Origin: Paludibacter sp.
GTDB taxonomy: Bacteria > Bacteroidota > Bacteroidia > Bacteroidales > Paludibacteraceae
NCBI GenBank assembly: GCA_028692715.1
Contig: JAQUWU010000004.1
Coordinates: 62,001 to 126,000 of the forward strand
Direction of reading: 5' to 3'
Length of the DNA: 64,000 bases
Position numbers and translations under genes: made by a program. Positions 41,729 through 51,668 of this stretch are shown in pieces (within the stretch, counting starts at the first letter, position 1; each line of letters begins with the position of its first letter). Below the pieces are notes generated by a model. That model saw only the letters and a program-made list of their open reading frames with translations, had not been told where the DNA came from and searched no databases.

Positions 41729-43045
41729 ATGAGTACAAAAGTTTATTTCCCAACAGTGGAAAAAATCAAATTCGAAGGAAAAGAAAGTAAAAACCCAATG
41801 GCATTTCGTTATTACGATGCCGATAAAGTGGTTTATGGTAAACCCATGAAAGAATGGCTTAAATTCAATATGGCTTGGTGGCATACATTGTGTGCAGAAG
41901 GTAGTGATCAATTTGGAGGTGGTACACAAGTTCACCCATGGGTTGGAGCTCCTGATGCTTTACAGGCCGCTAAAGATAAGATGGATGCAGGTTTTGAATT
42001 TATGCAAAAAGCCAATATTGATTATTATTGTTTTCATGATATCGATTTAATTAGCGAAGGAAGTTGCATTGCCGAATACGAAGCTAATATGAAAGCTATT
42101 GTTGCTTATGCAAAACAAAAACAAGCTGAAACAGGGATCAAATTGATGTGGGGTACTGCAAATGTTTTCTCTTCAGCTCGTTATATGAATGGTGCAAGTA
42201 CCAATCCTGATTTTAATACAGCTGCACGTGCAATGGTTCAGATTAAAAACGCCATGGATGCAACAATCGAATTAGGTGGTAAAGCTTATGTTTTCTGGGG
42301 AGGTCGCGAAGGTTACATGTCTTTGTTGAATACCAACATGAAACGTGAAAAACAACACATGGGTATGATGTTGACTAAAGCTCGTGATTATGCTCGTGCA
42401 AAAGGATTCAAAGGAGTTTTTCTTATTGAACCAAAACCAATGGAACCAATGAAACATCAATATGATGTGGATACCGAAACGGTTATCGGATTCCTGAAAG
42501 AATATGGTTTGGAAAAAGATTTCAAAATAAATATCGAAGTAAACCATGCAACTTTGGCCGGTCATACTTTCGAACACGAATTGCAATGTGCGGTAGATCG
42601 CGGTATGCTTGGTGCTATCGACGCTAACCGTGGAGATGTTCAAAATGGTTGGGATACAGATCAGTTCCCTATCGATATTTATGAATTGACTCAGGCTATG
42701 TTAGTTATACTTCAAGGTGGTGGTATGCAAGGTGGCGGTGTAAACTTCGACGCTAAACTTCGTCGTAATTCAACCGACTTGGATGATTTATTTATTGCTC
42801 ATATCTCAGGAATGGATGTAATGGCTCGTGCTTTGGAAGCTGCAGCAGCAATTTTGGAAGAATCTCCTTATAAGAAAATGGTTTCTGACCGTTATGCTTC
42901 TTTCGATGCCGGCAAAGGTAAAGAGTTTGAAGAAGGAAAATTATCTTTCGAAGATTGTGTTGCTTATGCAAAATCGCAAGGTGAACCAAAACAAATAAGT
43001 GGTAAACAAGAACTTTACGAAGCTATCGTAAATATGTATATTTAA
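41729..43045 (+). CDS. xylA: Xylose isomerase
   Basis: The 438-residue protein matches class II xylose isomerases in length and motifs. CFHDIDLI (101-108) holds the catalytic His103 and its Asp partner, [17 protein letters not shown] and [15 protein letters not shown] hold metal-binding Glu, and [36 protein letters not shown] and [14 protein letters not shown] follow. It interconverts D-xylose and D-xylulose in the cytoplasm. It sits between xylB (132 bp upstream) and xylE (84 bp downstream) in one operon. The spacer before it contains repetitive AATGTGCTAATGTG-like words but no terminator. Confidence 0.98.
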   Translation: MSTKVYFPTVEKIKFEGKESKNPMAFRYYDADKVVYGKPMKEWLKFNMAWWHTLCAEGSDQFGGGTQVHPWVGAPDALQAAKDKMDAGFEFMQKANIDYYCFHDIDLISEGSCIAEYEANMKAIVAYAKQKQAETGIKLMWGTANVFSSARYMNGASTNPDFNTAARAMVQIKNAMDATIELGGKAYVFWGGREGYMSLLNTNMKREKQHMGMMLTKARDYARAKGFKGVFLIEPKPMEPMKHQYDVDTETVIGFLKEYGLEKDFKINIEVNHATLAGHTFEHELQCAVDRGMLGAIDANRGDVQNGWDTDQFPIDIYELTQAMLVILQGGGMQGGGVNFDAKLRRNSTDLDDLFIAHISGMDVMARALEAAAAILEESPYKKMVSDRYASFDAGKGKEFEEGKLSFEDCVAYAKSQGEPKQISGKQELYEAIVNMYI

Positions 43046-43049
43046 TCAG

Positions 43050-43120
43050 ACAAAAGAACAAAGAACAAAGAGCAAAGACGATTTCAGTCTTATCTTTGTT
43101 CTTTAATCTTTGCTCTTAAA
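43050..43120. repeat. Repetitive AAAGAACAAAG tract between xylA and xylE
   Basis: CAAAGAACAAAGAGCAAAG words recur, and the complementary words CTTTGTTCTTTAATCTTTGC follow within 25 bp, giving an imperfect hairpin. No T tract follows, so xylE is probably still co-transcribed. Confidence 0.55.
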
Positions 43121-43129
43121 TCTAAAAAT

Positions 43130-44503
43130 ATGAACACGCAAAAGGGTAGTAAATTTTTCATTTTCGGAATCACACTCGTCGCAACATTAGGAGGTCTGTT
43201 ATTTGGATACGACACGGCAGTTATTTCAGGTGCTGAGAAAGCATTACAAAATTATTTTCAAACTAGTGATGTTTTACACGGAATAACTATATCTAGTGCT
43301 TTGATTGGTTGTATCATTGGTGGAATAATTTCAGGTGTTTTAGCATCGAAATTCGGACGAAAAAAATCGTTAATGTTCGCAGCTTTTATGTTTTTCATAT
43401 CAGCTCTGGGATCAGGTTATCCTGAATTTCTATTTTTTCAAAAAGGCGATACATCAGGTAGTTTAATATTTATGTTTATCACCTATCGTATAATTGGAGG
43501 TATTGGTGTTGGACTTGCATCCGCTATTACACCAATGTATATTGCTGAAATTGCACCTGCAGATATTCGCGGTAAATTAGTTTCATGGAATCAATTTGCC
43601 ATTATTTTTGGTATGTTGGTGGTTTATTATGTAAATTATTTTATTGCTGTAGGACAGCCTATCGAGTGGATTTATAAAGAAGGTTGGCGTTGGATGTTTG
43701 CATCTGAAGCTATACCAGCCGGCATTTTTGCTGTTTTATTATTCTTGGTTCCCGAAACTCCACGTTACCTTGTACTTACCAATCAAAATGAAAAAGCATT
43801 TTCGGTACTTACAAAAATCAGTGGAACAACCGTTGCAAAACAAATTCTAGATGACATTAAAGCCACTGCTCATGAGACCACCGGAAAACTATTTTCGTAT
43901 GGATGGAAGGTGGTGCTAATTGGAATTCTATTGTCTGTTTTCCAACAATTTGTTGGTATAAATGTAGTTCTTTATTATGCCCCCCGAATTTTCGAAAGTA
44001 TGGGAGTCGGTCGTGATACGTCAATGTTACAAACGATAGTAATGGGTTTTGTGAATATTGCATTTACGTTAGTGGCTATTTTTACAGTAGATAAGTTTGG
44101 GCGAAAACCTTTGTTGATTATCGGATCGATCGGTATGGCAATTGGGATGTTTGCAATCAGCGGACTAGCTTATTCAGAAGTTATTGGTGTTAGTACTCTC
44201 GTGTTTATTATTATCTATACTGCATCGTTTATGATGTCTTGGGGACCAATTTGCTGGGTATTGATTTCTGAGATCTTCCCGAACACAATTCGTGGAAAAG
44301 CGATTGCTATTGCAGTAGCAGCACAATGGATAGCAAACTTTATAGTTTCTTCAACTTTCCCAAGTCTTATTAGTTTCAGTTCCACATTTACATATGCATT
44401 ATACGGATTTATGTCTGTATTGTCTGCAATATTTGTTTGGAAAATGGTTCCTGAAACCAAAGGCAAAACATTGGAAGATATGTCTAAATTGTGGAAAAAA
44501 TAA
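43130..44503 (+). CDS. xylE: D-xylose/proton symporter, MFS sugar porter
   Basis: The 457-residue protein has 12 predicted membrane segments and the sugar-porter signatures GGLLFGYDTAVISGAEKAL (about 20-38), SKFGRKKSL, PETPRYLVL, GINVVLYYAPRIF, DKFGRKPLLIIG and the final PETKGKTLEDM. It carries xylose across the inner membrane with protons. As the last gene of the regulator-xylB-xylA-xylE operon, followed by hairpins, it supplies substrate to the isomerase. Another pentose or hexose could be taken, but the operon makes xylose most likely. Confidence 0.93.
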   Translation: MNTQKGSKFFIFGITLVATLGGLLFGYDTAVISGAEKALQNYFQTSDVLHGITISSALIGCIIGGIISGVLASKFGRKKSLMFAAFMFFISALGSGYPEFLFFQKGDTSGSLIFMFITYRIIGGIGVGLASAITPMYIAEIAPADIRGKLVSWNQFAIIFGMLVVYYVNYFIAVGQPIEWIYKEGWRWMFASEAIPAGIFAVLLFLVPETPRYLVLTNQNEKAFSVLTKISGTTVAKQILDDIKATAHETTGKLFSYGWKVVLIGILLSVFQQFVGINVVLYYAPRIFESMGVGRDTSMLQTIVMGFVNIAFTLVAIFTVDKFGRKPLLIIGSIGMAIGMFAISGLAYSEVIGVSTLVFIIIYTASFMMSWGPICWVLISEIFPNTIRGKAIAIAVAAQWIANFIVSSTFPSLISFSSTFTYALYGFMSVLSAIFVWKMVPETKGKTLEDMSKLWKK

Positions 44504-44513
44504 AGTCATTGAC

Positions 44514-44535
44514 TCCCGAATTCTATCGGGATTTT
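44514..44535 (+). terminator. Terminator after xylE
   Basis: TCCCGA (44514-44519) pairs with TCGGGA (44526-44531), then TTTT. Confidence 0.65.
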
Positions 44536-44555
44536 CATTTACTATTTACAATAAA

Positions 44556-44597
44556 ATCGTCCCGGAGTTCTACAAAGAATTTCGGGACGATCTTTAT
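44556..44597. terminator. Second hairpin between xylE and phzF-like gene
   Basis: ATCGTCCCG (44556-44564) pairs with CGGGACGAT (44583-44591) over an 18-nt loop, with CTTTATTT after it. It shares the words TCCCG and AATTTCGGGA with the hairpin just upstream, which suggests duplication. Confidence 0.55.
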
Positions 44598-44656
44598 TTA
44601 TGGCAAAGCATTAAGCTAAAATTATTCATATATTTGCAAATCAAAAAATATAGAAC

Positions 44657-45481
44657 ATGAATGAGAAAACAATTTATCAGGTAGATGCTTTTACCAATAC
44701 GCCTTTCAAGGGCAATCCGGCAGGTGTGATGATTGTTGACGATAAATTCCCGGCAGAAATGATGCAGAATTTGGCCATGGAAATGAATTTGTCCGAAACG
44801 GCTTTTATCATTCCCAATGAAAATGAGTTTCGGATACGGTATTTTACGCCAACCTGTGAAGTTCCGCTTTGTGGACAGGCAACGCTCGCCAGTGCTCATA
44901 TTATCTATGAATTGGGATTGAAAAAAGAAGATGAGTCTATAGCCTTTAAAGCGGAAGGTGCCGACCTTACAATTAGCAAACAAGGCGATTGGATAGCTAT
45001 GAACTTTCCGGCATACCCTTTGCAAGATATGGAAATTCATGCCGATTTTAAAGCCAGTGTAGGATTTGAACCGTTGGAAATGTATTCCAGCATGTACGAT
45101 TGGGTGATTGCCGTTGCAGATTCGGAAGCCGCAATCTTAAGCGCAACCCCTGACTTTGAACGAATGAAAACCAATGGACTTGGGGAATTGATGATAACTG
45201 CCAAGGGCGAACAACCCGATCGTGATTTCGTATTGCGTGTATTTGCTCCTTCGTCAGGAATAAGCGAAGATCCGGTAACAGGTTCAGCTCATTGTGCATT
45301 AACACCTTTATGGCATATGAAGACCGGAAAAGTGGAATTTAATTCCCTACAACTTTCCAAACGTACCGGTCGGTTAAAAGTGAAACTTCTTGGTGGCCGT
45401 GTAGAAATAAAAGGACAGGCGATTACAGTTTTTCAAGCTCATTTAAAAATCTATGATTCAAGGAAATCTATATCTGAATAA
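44657..45481 (+). CDS. PhzF-family isomerase-like protein
   Basis: The 274-residue protein shows the PhzF pattern YQVDAFTNTPFKGNPAGV (about 7-24), MNLSETAFI with the family's catalytic Glu (residue 47), EFRIRYFTPTCEVPLCGQAT, and SGISEDPVTGSAHCALTP near the C-terminus. Family members resemble diaminopimelate epimerase folds; PhzF itself isomerises a phenazine precursor, but most bacterial relatives have no known substrate. No phenazine genes are near. It is a single gene between two terminators. Confidence 0.85.
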   Translation: MNEKTIYQVDAFTNTPFKGNPAGVMIVDDKFPAEMMQNLAMEMNLSETAFIIPNENEFRIRYFTPTCEVPLCGQATLASAHIIYELGLKKEDESIAFKAEGADLTISKQGDWIAMNFPAYPLQDMEIHADFKASVGFEPLEMYSSMYDWVIAVADSEAAILSATPDFERMKTNGLGELMITAKGEQPDRDFVLRVFAPSSGISEDPVTGSAHCALTPLWHMKTGKVEFNSLQLSKRTGRLKVKLLGGRVEIKGQAITVFQAHLKIYDSRKSISE

Positions 45482-45490
45482 AGTCAAAAA

Positions 45491-45522
45491 GGTCCAAAGA
45501 TTTTAAACCGAATCTTTGGACC
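45491..45522. terminator. Bidirectional terminator
   Basis: A perfect 12-bp stem (45491-45502 with 45511-45522) between converging genes. Confidence 0.75.
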
Positions 45523-45549
45523 ATATGTCTATTAGACAATCAAATATAT

Positions 45550-48264
45550 TTACTTTACGATCATTTTTTGTCCCCTACCATTTTGTTGATTATCATTGCT
45601 ATAATTAACGAAATAAATACCCTGAGAAACATCAAGTACAACCGTGTTTTGTCCTGTCTTAATTTCTTGAACCTTAATTATTTTTCCCAAAATATCTGCT
45701 ACGATAATCTTTCCAGCTTGCATTTCATCATCTAGTTGAATCGAAAAACGTCCATTGGTTGGGTTTGGATAAATGCTAAATCCAGACAGTTGTTTATCGT
45801 TAAGCCCTGCATTAACATAATCATATGCTTCAGATAAACTTGTACACCCATTTTTGTTGGCTACTTCTATTACATAAGCGCCATCTTCTGTTGGGATATA
45901 ACTCTTCTCGGTAGCTCCACTAATTGGGTCTAAATAACCACTTATGACATCTCCTACTCGAATATACCATTGAAATCCAGAAGCAGGTGTTGAAATCAAC
46001 AATCCAGACGCTTCAGAAATTACAGCCTGTTCGGGCAAAGCAAAACGTTCAATTGTCAAAGTGTCTGAGTTTTCGCCAACACAATCATTTTCGCTTAAAT
46101 ATGCCCACAGCTTAACATCACCAATGTGTGCCAAATTCCAAGTAACACGAACATCATTTCCTGTTGCTGACAAGCTTCCTGCAGTTTCAGGCTCAATGAC
46201 CCAATTAATGCTGGCTTGTGGATTACTATTTATGGTGCTATATATGTTGACATTGATATTTTTACAGACTTCGGTAATACCTGTTGGTTTAGGTAATTTA
46301 TCAAGAGAACACTCATTTTGATCCGAAGTAAAATCATAGGGTTCAGATAAACTTGTACACCCGCTTTGATTGGCTACTTCCACAACATAAGCACCATCTT
46401 CTGTTGGTGAATAACTTTTCCCTGTTGCTCCATTAATTGGATCAAGATAGCCATTTATGGCATCCCCTACTCTAATATACCATTGAAATCCAGATGCAGG
46501 TGTTGAAATCAACACTCCAGATACTTCTGAAATTACAGCCTTTTCGGGCAAAGCAAAACGTTCAATTGTCAAAGTGTCTGAGTTTTCGCCAACACAATCA
46601 TTTTCGCTTAAATATGCCCACAGCTTAACATCACCAATGTGTGCCAAATTCCAAGTAACACGAACATCATTTCCTGTTGCTGACAAGCTTCCTGCAGTTT
46701 CAGGCTCAATGACCCAATTAATGCTGGCTTGTGGATTACTATTTATGGTGCTATATATGTTGACATTGATATTTTCACAGACTTCGGTAATACCTGTTGG
46801 TTTAGGTAATTTATCAAGAGCACATTCTGGTACATCTTTCACTAATTTATACAATTCAGCACCAGTATTGTTTTCTAATTCTGCTTGAAAACACAAAGTG
46901 TTTTTCAAAGTAAAAAAGCTTCCATAAGCTCTATTATAATTCATGAATTGAAAATCTAGAGCTTCATGAGCTATTGGGGTTTCAGTACTTGAACCAATAG
47001 AATATAAATAGGGTTGTCCAAAAACACTTGTATTCATTGTAAAATAAAATCGATTGTTGAAATTGAGCAGATTTCTGGGAGTCGAAGTTTCATTATCGTG
47101 ATGACCATAAAAAAGAACTGTGCCGTCAGTTGTACCATCACTAACCCAAAGTTGTGTTCCACTGTCTTCGTTTCTGGCTGCAAAAAAGATTTTATTATCA
47201 AAAGCACATAAATCATAAGGGGTGGAAGAATAAGGAGTACTGCCATTCATGCCCGGATTAATATCTTTTACTAAAACTGTTCCCGCCTCTGTACCGTCTG
47301 TCTTCCATAATTCATAACCCAATTCTTCGGTTTTGCCTTTAAAGAATAATTCAGCATTGAGTTCTACCATTTTATCTTCGGTAACTCCATACCCTCCATC
47401 AGGATTAATATCTTTTATCTCCTGAGTTCCTTCAGATGTACCATCCGTTTTCCATAATTCCAAACCATGGTCTAGTTTCCCTTTAAAAATAAGCATGCCA
47501 TTAAAAACCATTAAATCGTCTGTTTCAGGGGTTTGCTCGGCAGGAAGATTACTTAATCGTAAAGTACCCGAAGGAGTTCCATCGGTATACCATATTTCAT
47601 TAAAGTAATAATTTGATTTAAAGTTTGTTCTGGCTGTAAAAAAGAGTAAATTGTTATATACTATAAAATTATTGGGATAAGAAGATTTCCCATCTTCGGG
47701 TAAGATATCTTTTACCAATACAGTACCACTTTCTGTTCCATCGGTTTTCCAAAGTTCTTGTCCTGATTCATAACTTCCTTTCGCATGAAAATACAATTCA
47801 TCTTTATACACACACATAACTGGGGCGGTTGGATTTAATGCCCCTAAGCTACCTTCAGCAATATCTTTTACCATGGTAGTCCCTTCTTCAGTTCCATCGG
47901 TACACCACAATTCAAAGCCATGTATGCCATCAGAAGCTCTAAAATATACTTTATCATTGTACGTGTGAAAATATTCAGGATGTGAAGAGTTAGGAGAATC
48001 ATAACTATCTAAAACTGGATCAATATCTTTCACCATGTAAGTACCTTCAGTAGTTCCATTGGTGCGCCAAAGCTCGTAGCCGCAATCAGTACTCCACTTC
48101 TGAAAGATCATAATGGAATCTCCAATATACCCAAAATCAGTACCGATAGAGTGATAGCTACTGCCTGCTTTGGTATCGTAAAACTTAACAATTTTCTCAT
48201 TTTGTGCTTGAACTATTATTGTGACAAATAATAAGATACTTAGGGATATAATATATTTTTTCAT
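45550..48264 (-). CDS. T9SS surface protein with ELWxxDGT repeats and duplicated Ig-like domains
   Basis: The 904-residue protein has a signal peptide (about 1-20) and at least seven ELWxTDGTxxGT repeats (about 50-430; for example ELWKTDGTEAGTVLVKDI), which form beta-propeller-like arrays in secreted Bacteroidetes proteins. Then comes a nearly perfect duplication of a 171-residue unit (residues about 480-650 and 651-821). Each unit has an Ig-like part (NWVIEPETAGSLSATGNDVR) and an Ig-like or lectin-like part. A type-A T9SS tail follows (about 829-904, FSIYPNPTNGRFSIQLDDEM). An adhesin or surface-binding role is inferred. It is the last gene of the minus-strand run led by the histidine kinase. 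Confidence 0.82.
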   Translation of the reverse strand: MKKYIISLSILLFVTIIVQAQNEKIVKFYDTKAGSSYHSIGTDFGYIGDSIMIFQKWSTDCGYELWRTNGTTEGTYMVKDIDPVLDSYDSPNSSHPEYFHTYNDKVYFRASDGIHGFELWCTDGTEEGTTMVKDIAEGSLGALNPTAPVMCVYKDELYFHAKGSYESGQELWKTDGTESGTVLVKDILPEDGKSSYPNNFIVYNNLLFFTARTNFKSNYYFNEIWYTDGTPSGTLRLSNLPAEQTPETDDLMVFNGMLIFKGKLDHGLELWKTDGTSEGTQEIKDINPDGGYGVTEDKMVELNAELFFKGKTEELGYELWKTDGTEAGTVLVKDINPGMNGSTPYSSTPYDLCAFDNKIFFAARNEDSGTQLWVSDGTTDGTVLFYGHHDNETSTPRNLLNFNNRFYFTMNTSVFGQPYLYSIGSSTETPIAHEALDFQFMNYNRAYGSFFTLKNTLCFQAELENNTGAELYKLVKDVPECALDKLPKPTGITEVCENINVNIYSTINSNPQASINWVIEPETAGSLSATGNDVRVTWNLAHIGDVKLWAYLSENDCVGENSDTLTIERFALPEKAVISEVSGVLISTPASGFQWYIRVGDAINGYLDPINGATGKSYSPTEDGAYVVEVANQSGCTSLSEPYDFTSDQNECSLDKLPKPTGITEVCKNINVNIYSTINSNPQASINWVIEPETAGSLSATGNDVRVTWNLAHIGDVKLWAYLSENDCVGENSDTLTIERFALPEQAVISEASGLLISTPASGFQWYIRVGDVISGYLDPISGATEKSYIPTEDGAYVIEVANKNGCTSLSEAYDYVNAGLNDKQLSGFSIYPNPTNGRFSIQLDDEMQAGKIIVADILGKIIKVQEIKTGQNTVVLDVSQGIYFVNYSNDNQQNGRGQKMIVK
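45802..46827. repeat. 513-bp tandem duplication inside the ELWxxDGT protein gene
   Basis: Two direct copies, 46315-46827 and 45802-46314, 513 bp apart, encode 171-residue units that are almost identical over the first ~115 residues and drift afterwards. The open antisense frames inside them also repeat at this interval, reflecting near-identity at the DNA level. Confidence 0.9.
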
Positions 48265-48326
48265 GTTTGGGTTTTTTAATTAAATCAATAAATCAATATT
48301 TGTAGTGTACATCTTATGAATTGGGA

Positions 48327-50015
48327 CTATTCCTTTATAAATCTCTTTACACCAGTCCCTTTATCCGTTTTCACTGTTAGTAAATAAATTCCTGAGTTAA
48401 GTTCCGAAATATCAATGCTAGCGCTTTCAAAATTATTAATCTGTTTAACCGACTTTCCGTTAATATCAATTATCTGAATAACTGATATTTTCAACTCATT
48501 ATTGATTTTGATAAACTGACTTGCAGGATTAGGATAAATGGAGAATTCTATGTTTGAAACCACATTTCTAACTGCTGTGATATAATTGGCAAGATGTGGA
48601 TAACCATCATTTTTATTCGGGTCAATACTCCAAATGCTTGAGAAATCCCAACTATTGAAAGTTGAAGCTGTTTTCATTTCCGAAGTCGTTTTTCCTTCAG
48701 CACCTTTAGAACTAGCTAACTCACTTGTAGTAATATCCCAATATGAATTAGTGATAATTCCCTTGTAATCTGCCGGATAATCATCATTATTCATCCCTGC
48801 GAAACCACCAATATCAGTATATCGAGTATTCACGGCAGTAACTTTTCCTGTTGAATAGCAATTAATTAACTGAGCTTTAACCGTATTTTCCCCTGCGAAA
48901 CCTCCAACATATTGATGCCCCTCAACGGTTGCATGTACATCACCTCTGCTATAACAATCTTTAATTATAGCAGCACCTTGTTCGTTGGCACCCACAAAAC
49001 CACCAACGACTTTATTGCCGGTAACTTTTCCTGTAGCATAAGATTTTTCAATACTACCATTATTTGTACCTACAAATCCGCCAACCTCAGAGTCTTCTGT
49101 GCTCACTTCTCCCATCGCATAACAAAGCGAAATTGATCCAGACATATTTGCTCCTACAAATCCACCTGCATTTTCAGATGCTTCGCCTGTTAGGATTACC
49201 GAACTTGTAGAATAAGAGTTTATAATAGTCGATTGATAGACATATCCTACAAAACCACCTGTATATTTGCTGTCGCTAGTTACAGCACCTGTAGAATAGC
49301 AGTTGGTTGCCGAAGAATTATAGCATGTCCCGATAAAACCTCCTACATTGTCGTTACCACTTACATCTCCGGTTGCATAACTATCGGTTACTTCAGAATT
49401 ATTATATAAATAAGCAATAAGTCCTCCTGCATAATTTTGTGTTCCCGGTAAATTTACCGACGACATACAATTACTAATTGTAGCGTTATCAGTTTTGGCG
49501 ATTAGTCCACCGATATATTCATCTCCATTTATAGTTCCAGAAGATTTACAGTTATTAACAGTAGTTGTTTTACAAGTACCAATCAATGCTGCTGCTCCAG
49601 CCTTAGTTGAAAATATATCACAATTTTCCAATGTCAGGTTTTCAATGGTTGCATCTTCCGTTTTACAAAACAACGCCGGCATAGTACCATTCATTTCGCT
49701 GTGAATATATAATCCTGTGATTTTAAATCCATTTCCATCAAAAGTTCCGGTAAATTTATCTAAATATCCTGTTGCAATAGGTTTAAAACCGCTTATGTCT
49801 GAATATTCTGTCCAGGCACTTGTTGCAGAGGCATCAATATTATTATCTAATTTAAATTTATCGCCCCAAGAACTTGAGTTTTCTGTCATCCATTTTAGGT
49901 TTTCAAGTGTCGAAACGTTTCTGAAACCATCCGCATCAGTGTCTGTAGGTTCAACTTGTGCATAAATTGCAGCAGCTAAAAAAATCAATACAAAGAATGT
50001 AAAAGTCTTTTTCAT
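48327..50015 (-). CDS. GLUG-repeat secreted protein with T9SS tail
   Basis: The 562-residue protein has a signal peptide (about 1-19, LAAAIYAQ). Repeats of about 25-40 residues follow (about 85-415) with the GLUG pattern, such as VGGFIGTCYNSSATNCYSTG and VGGFVGTNNGSIEKSYATG. A segment SYWDITTSELASSKGAEGKT typical of these proteins and a T9SS tail (about 485-562) complete it. GLUG proteins are beta-helical surface or secreted proteins often linked to adhesion. It is 17 bp from the lipocalin-like gene and 62 bp from the ELWxxDGT gene, in one probable operon with the upstream LytTR regulators. No enzyme motif is visible. Confidence 0.85.
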   Translation of the reverse strand: MKKTFTFFVLIFLAAAIYAQVEPTDTDADGFRNVSTLENLKWMTENSSSWGDKFKLDNNIDASATSAWTEYSDISGFKPIATGYLDKFTGTFDGNGFKITGLYIHSEMNGTMPALFCKTEDATIENLTLENCDIFSTKAGAAALIGTCKTTTVNNCKSSGTINGDEYIGGLIAKTDNATISNCMSSVNLPGTQNYAGGLIAYLYNNSEVTDSYATGDVSGNDNVGGFIGTCYNSSATNCYSTGAVTSDSKYTGGFVGYVYQSTIINSYSTSSVILTGEASENAGGFVGANMSGSISLCYAMGEVSTEDSEVGGFVGTNNGSIEKSYATGKVTGNKVVGGFVGANEQGAAIIKDCYSRGDVHATVEGHQYVGGFAGENTVKAQLINCYSTGKVTAVNTRYTDIGGFAGMNNDDYPADYKGIITNSYWDITTSELASSKGAEGKTTSEMKTASTFNSWDFSSIWSIDPNKNDGYPHLANYITAVRNVVSNIEFSIYPNPASQFIKINNELKISVIQIIDINGKSVKQINNFESASIDISELNSGIYLLTVKTDKGTGVKRFIKE

Positions 50016-50032
50016 TTTCTTGTAATTTAAGT

Positions 50033-51247
50033 TTATTTTATTTCTTGTAATTCGTATACATAGTAATGTCCGAAAGTTTTATCAGGATTATCCTCAATGA
50101 TTTTAGCATATATGCCGGGTTTGTCATTTATTAGCCAAAGTTTTTTAGCAATACCTGAAGGGTTAATTGTTTCCAAAACCGTACAATCAAATGTTCCGGC
50201 AGGAGTTGTGACCGATTCACTAGCACTTATGCGAAAAATTTGATCATACAAAGGATAAAGTGGCAGGCTGTATTCATCATTCAGATAAAGTTCGTTGTCT
50301 TCGGGAACATTATAGCGATCGAATCCATTAAAGATATAATCGATATGTAACTCATCATATTCCAGGTTGGCACGCACATTGGCCATTAGTATTTTGTTAT
50401 TAAAAGCTTCAGTGCCATTGATAAGCACAGCGTAATTATAAACCAATTGTTTTACTGGGATTAGACTATTCCTTTTTTCCTCCCATCCTTTCCAAGGTAA
50501 TTTTTCTTTATCAGCTTCGTATTTGTATTCACCATCTTGAGTGTAAAAGTCCTCTTCAGTAAAAGTGAGACGCTCAATTTTAGGAGAGTTTTGCATCACT
50601 CTTTTTCCGGTATAAGTGTTTGATTTACTTTCTAACACAATAGAATTTTTATCGTATTTTATAATTTTACTATCGCCATGGAAAGTGCCTTCTCCATGTA
50701 ATCCAATCATTATAAGGGACTTTCTTTGTTTATCAAAAATCCAAGTGCCATTGAATATTGATTTTGAATACGCTTCTTTAACCACAATTTTGAAAACATC
50801 AGGTTCACTTAGAATGACTATCGTTTTTACTTCAGGAAGTGAATCAGTTATAAATTCCCAGGTTCCAATTAATCCTGAGTTTTTATTACTACTTACTATT
50901 TTCGTTTTATCCAGCTTTTTGTAGAAGTGTTTTCCTCCAGCTTTGTCCATTTCAAGCTCATCTTTGTTAAGTTTCAATATTTTACCGGTTCCATTAAAAT
51001 CTTTGTCAAAACTAGATTTTAATACTATGGCATTACTTTTTTTATCATAATCCCAAGTTCCTACATCAATTCCCATCATACAAAATATACCACCTTCTTT
51101 AAAATCAGCTGTTTGATAGGGACGTTGAATTTCATTGCCAAGCTCATACTTTACTAATAGCCATGAACCGATTAGTCCGGATTTCTGAGCATTTGCATAA
51201 AGCCCAAATGCTATAAAAAAAATTATTAGTTGAACCATTTTTTTCAT
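50033..51247 (-). CDS. Secreted protein with two lipocalin-like repeats
   Basis: The 404-residue protein has a signal peptide (about 1-20, FGLYANAQ). Two related halves in the N-terminal region begin GLIGSWLLVKYEL (about 24) and GLIGTWEFITDSL (about 124), each followed by TWDYDKKSN- or TWIFDKQRK-type turns, as in lipocalin-like barrel domains. The C-terminal half (about 245-404), with NAYVLINGTEA-like and SVTTPAGTFDCTVLETI segments, resembles DUF3108-type domains, but I cannot name it with confidence. There is no T9SS tail, so periplasmic or outer-membrane-associated. It lies 11 bp from the LytTR gene and 17 bp from the GLUG gene. Confidence 0.65.
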   Translation of the reverse strand: MKKMVQLIIFFIAFGLYANAQKSGLIGSWLLVKYELGNEIQRPYQTADFKEGGIFCMMGIDVGTWDYDKKSNAIVLKSSFDKDFNGTGKILKLNKDELEMDKAGGKHFYKKLDKTKIVSSNKNSGLIGTWEFITDSLPEVKTIVILSEPDVFKIVVKEAYSKSIFNGTWIFDKQRKSLIMIGLHGEGTFHGDSKIIKYDKNSIVLESKSNTYTGKRVMQNSPKIERLTFTEEDFYTQDGEYKYEADKEKLPWKGWEEKRNSLIPVKQLVYNYAVLINGTEAFNNKILMANVRANLEYDELHIDYIFNGFDRYNVPEDNELYLNDEYSLPLYPLYDQIFRISASESVTTPAGTFDCTVLETINPSGIAKKLWLINDKPGIYAKIIEDNPDKTFGHYYVYELQEIK

Positions 51248-51258
51248 TGCTTTATCTA

Positions 51259-51609
51259 TTAGAATGAATTGGTATTGATAACGCTGGATTTTATTATTTC
51301 CATAATTTCTTTGCGTTTACGGGTTGAAATAGGAATTTTGATTTGATTTTTAAGAATCAGGCAATAATCAGGAGTTTTATCAATCAATATAATATGATTC
51401 CGATTGACCAGATAGGATTGATGGGGGCGTAGGAAATTATTTCCTTCCAGCATTTTTTGCACCAATTTAATTCCTTTTGAAACAACAATCGTTTCACCGT
51501 TTTGCAAAAATAGGGTAGTGGTTGTATTGTCCGATTGACAATACAAAATATCAGTAGGGTCGATAAAAAAAACGGAGTTTTTTGTGTTAATCGGAATTCG
51601 CTTTGTCAT
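51259..51609 (-). CDS. Stand-alone LytTR DNA-binding protein
   Basis: The 116-residue protein is a single LytTR domain, with NTKNSVFFIDPTDILYCQSD, FLRPHQSYLVNRNHIILIDK and IPISTRKRKEIMEIIK, and no receiver domain in front. It resembles the C-terminal half of the response regulator encoded just upstream and may have arisen from it. It would bind DNA directly, perhaps competing with or helping that regulator. A TATATTTG element (minus strand, 51629-51636) lies just upstream without a -33 TTG, and three GAAAGCG repeats lie behind it. It leads straight into three secreted-protein genes. Confidence 0.85.
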   Translation of the reverse strand: MTKRIPINTKNSVFFIDPTDILYCQSDNTTTTLFLQNGETIVVSKGIKLVQKMLEGNNFLRPHQSYLVNRNHIILIDKTPDYCLILKNQIKIPISTRKRKEIMEIIKSSVINTNSF

Positions 51610-51628
51610 ATTATTGTCCTTTGTTTCT

Positions 51629-51636
51629 CAAATATA
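51629..51636 (-). promoter_or_regulatory. -7 element upstream of the stand-alone LytTR gene
   Basis: The minus strand reads TATATTTG. No TTG is found 17-23 bp upstream, which suggests that an activator is needed. Confidence 0.5.
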
Positions 51637-51668
51637 CAATAATACATTTTAAGAAAAGGAGGAAAATT

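Noticed and set aside
46061-46888. Two similar plus-strand frames of 86 and 104 codons
   Set aside because: They are antisense shadows of the duplicated 513-bp unit in the minus-strand ELWxxDGT gene, hence their likeness.
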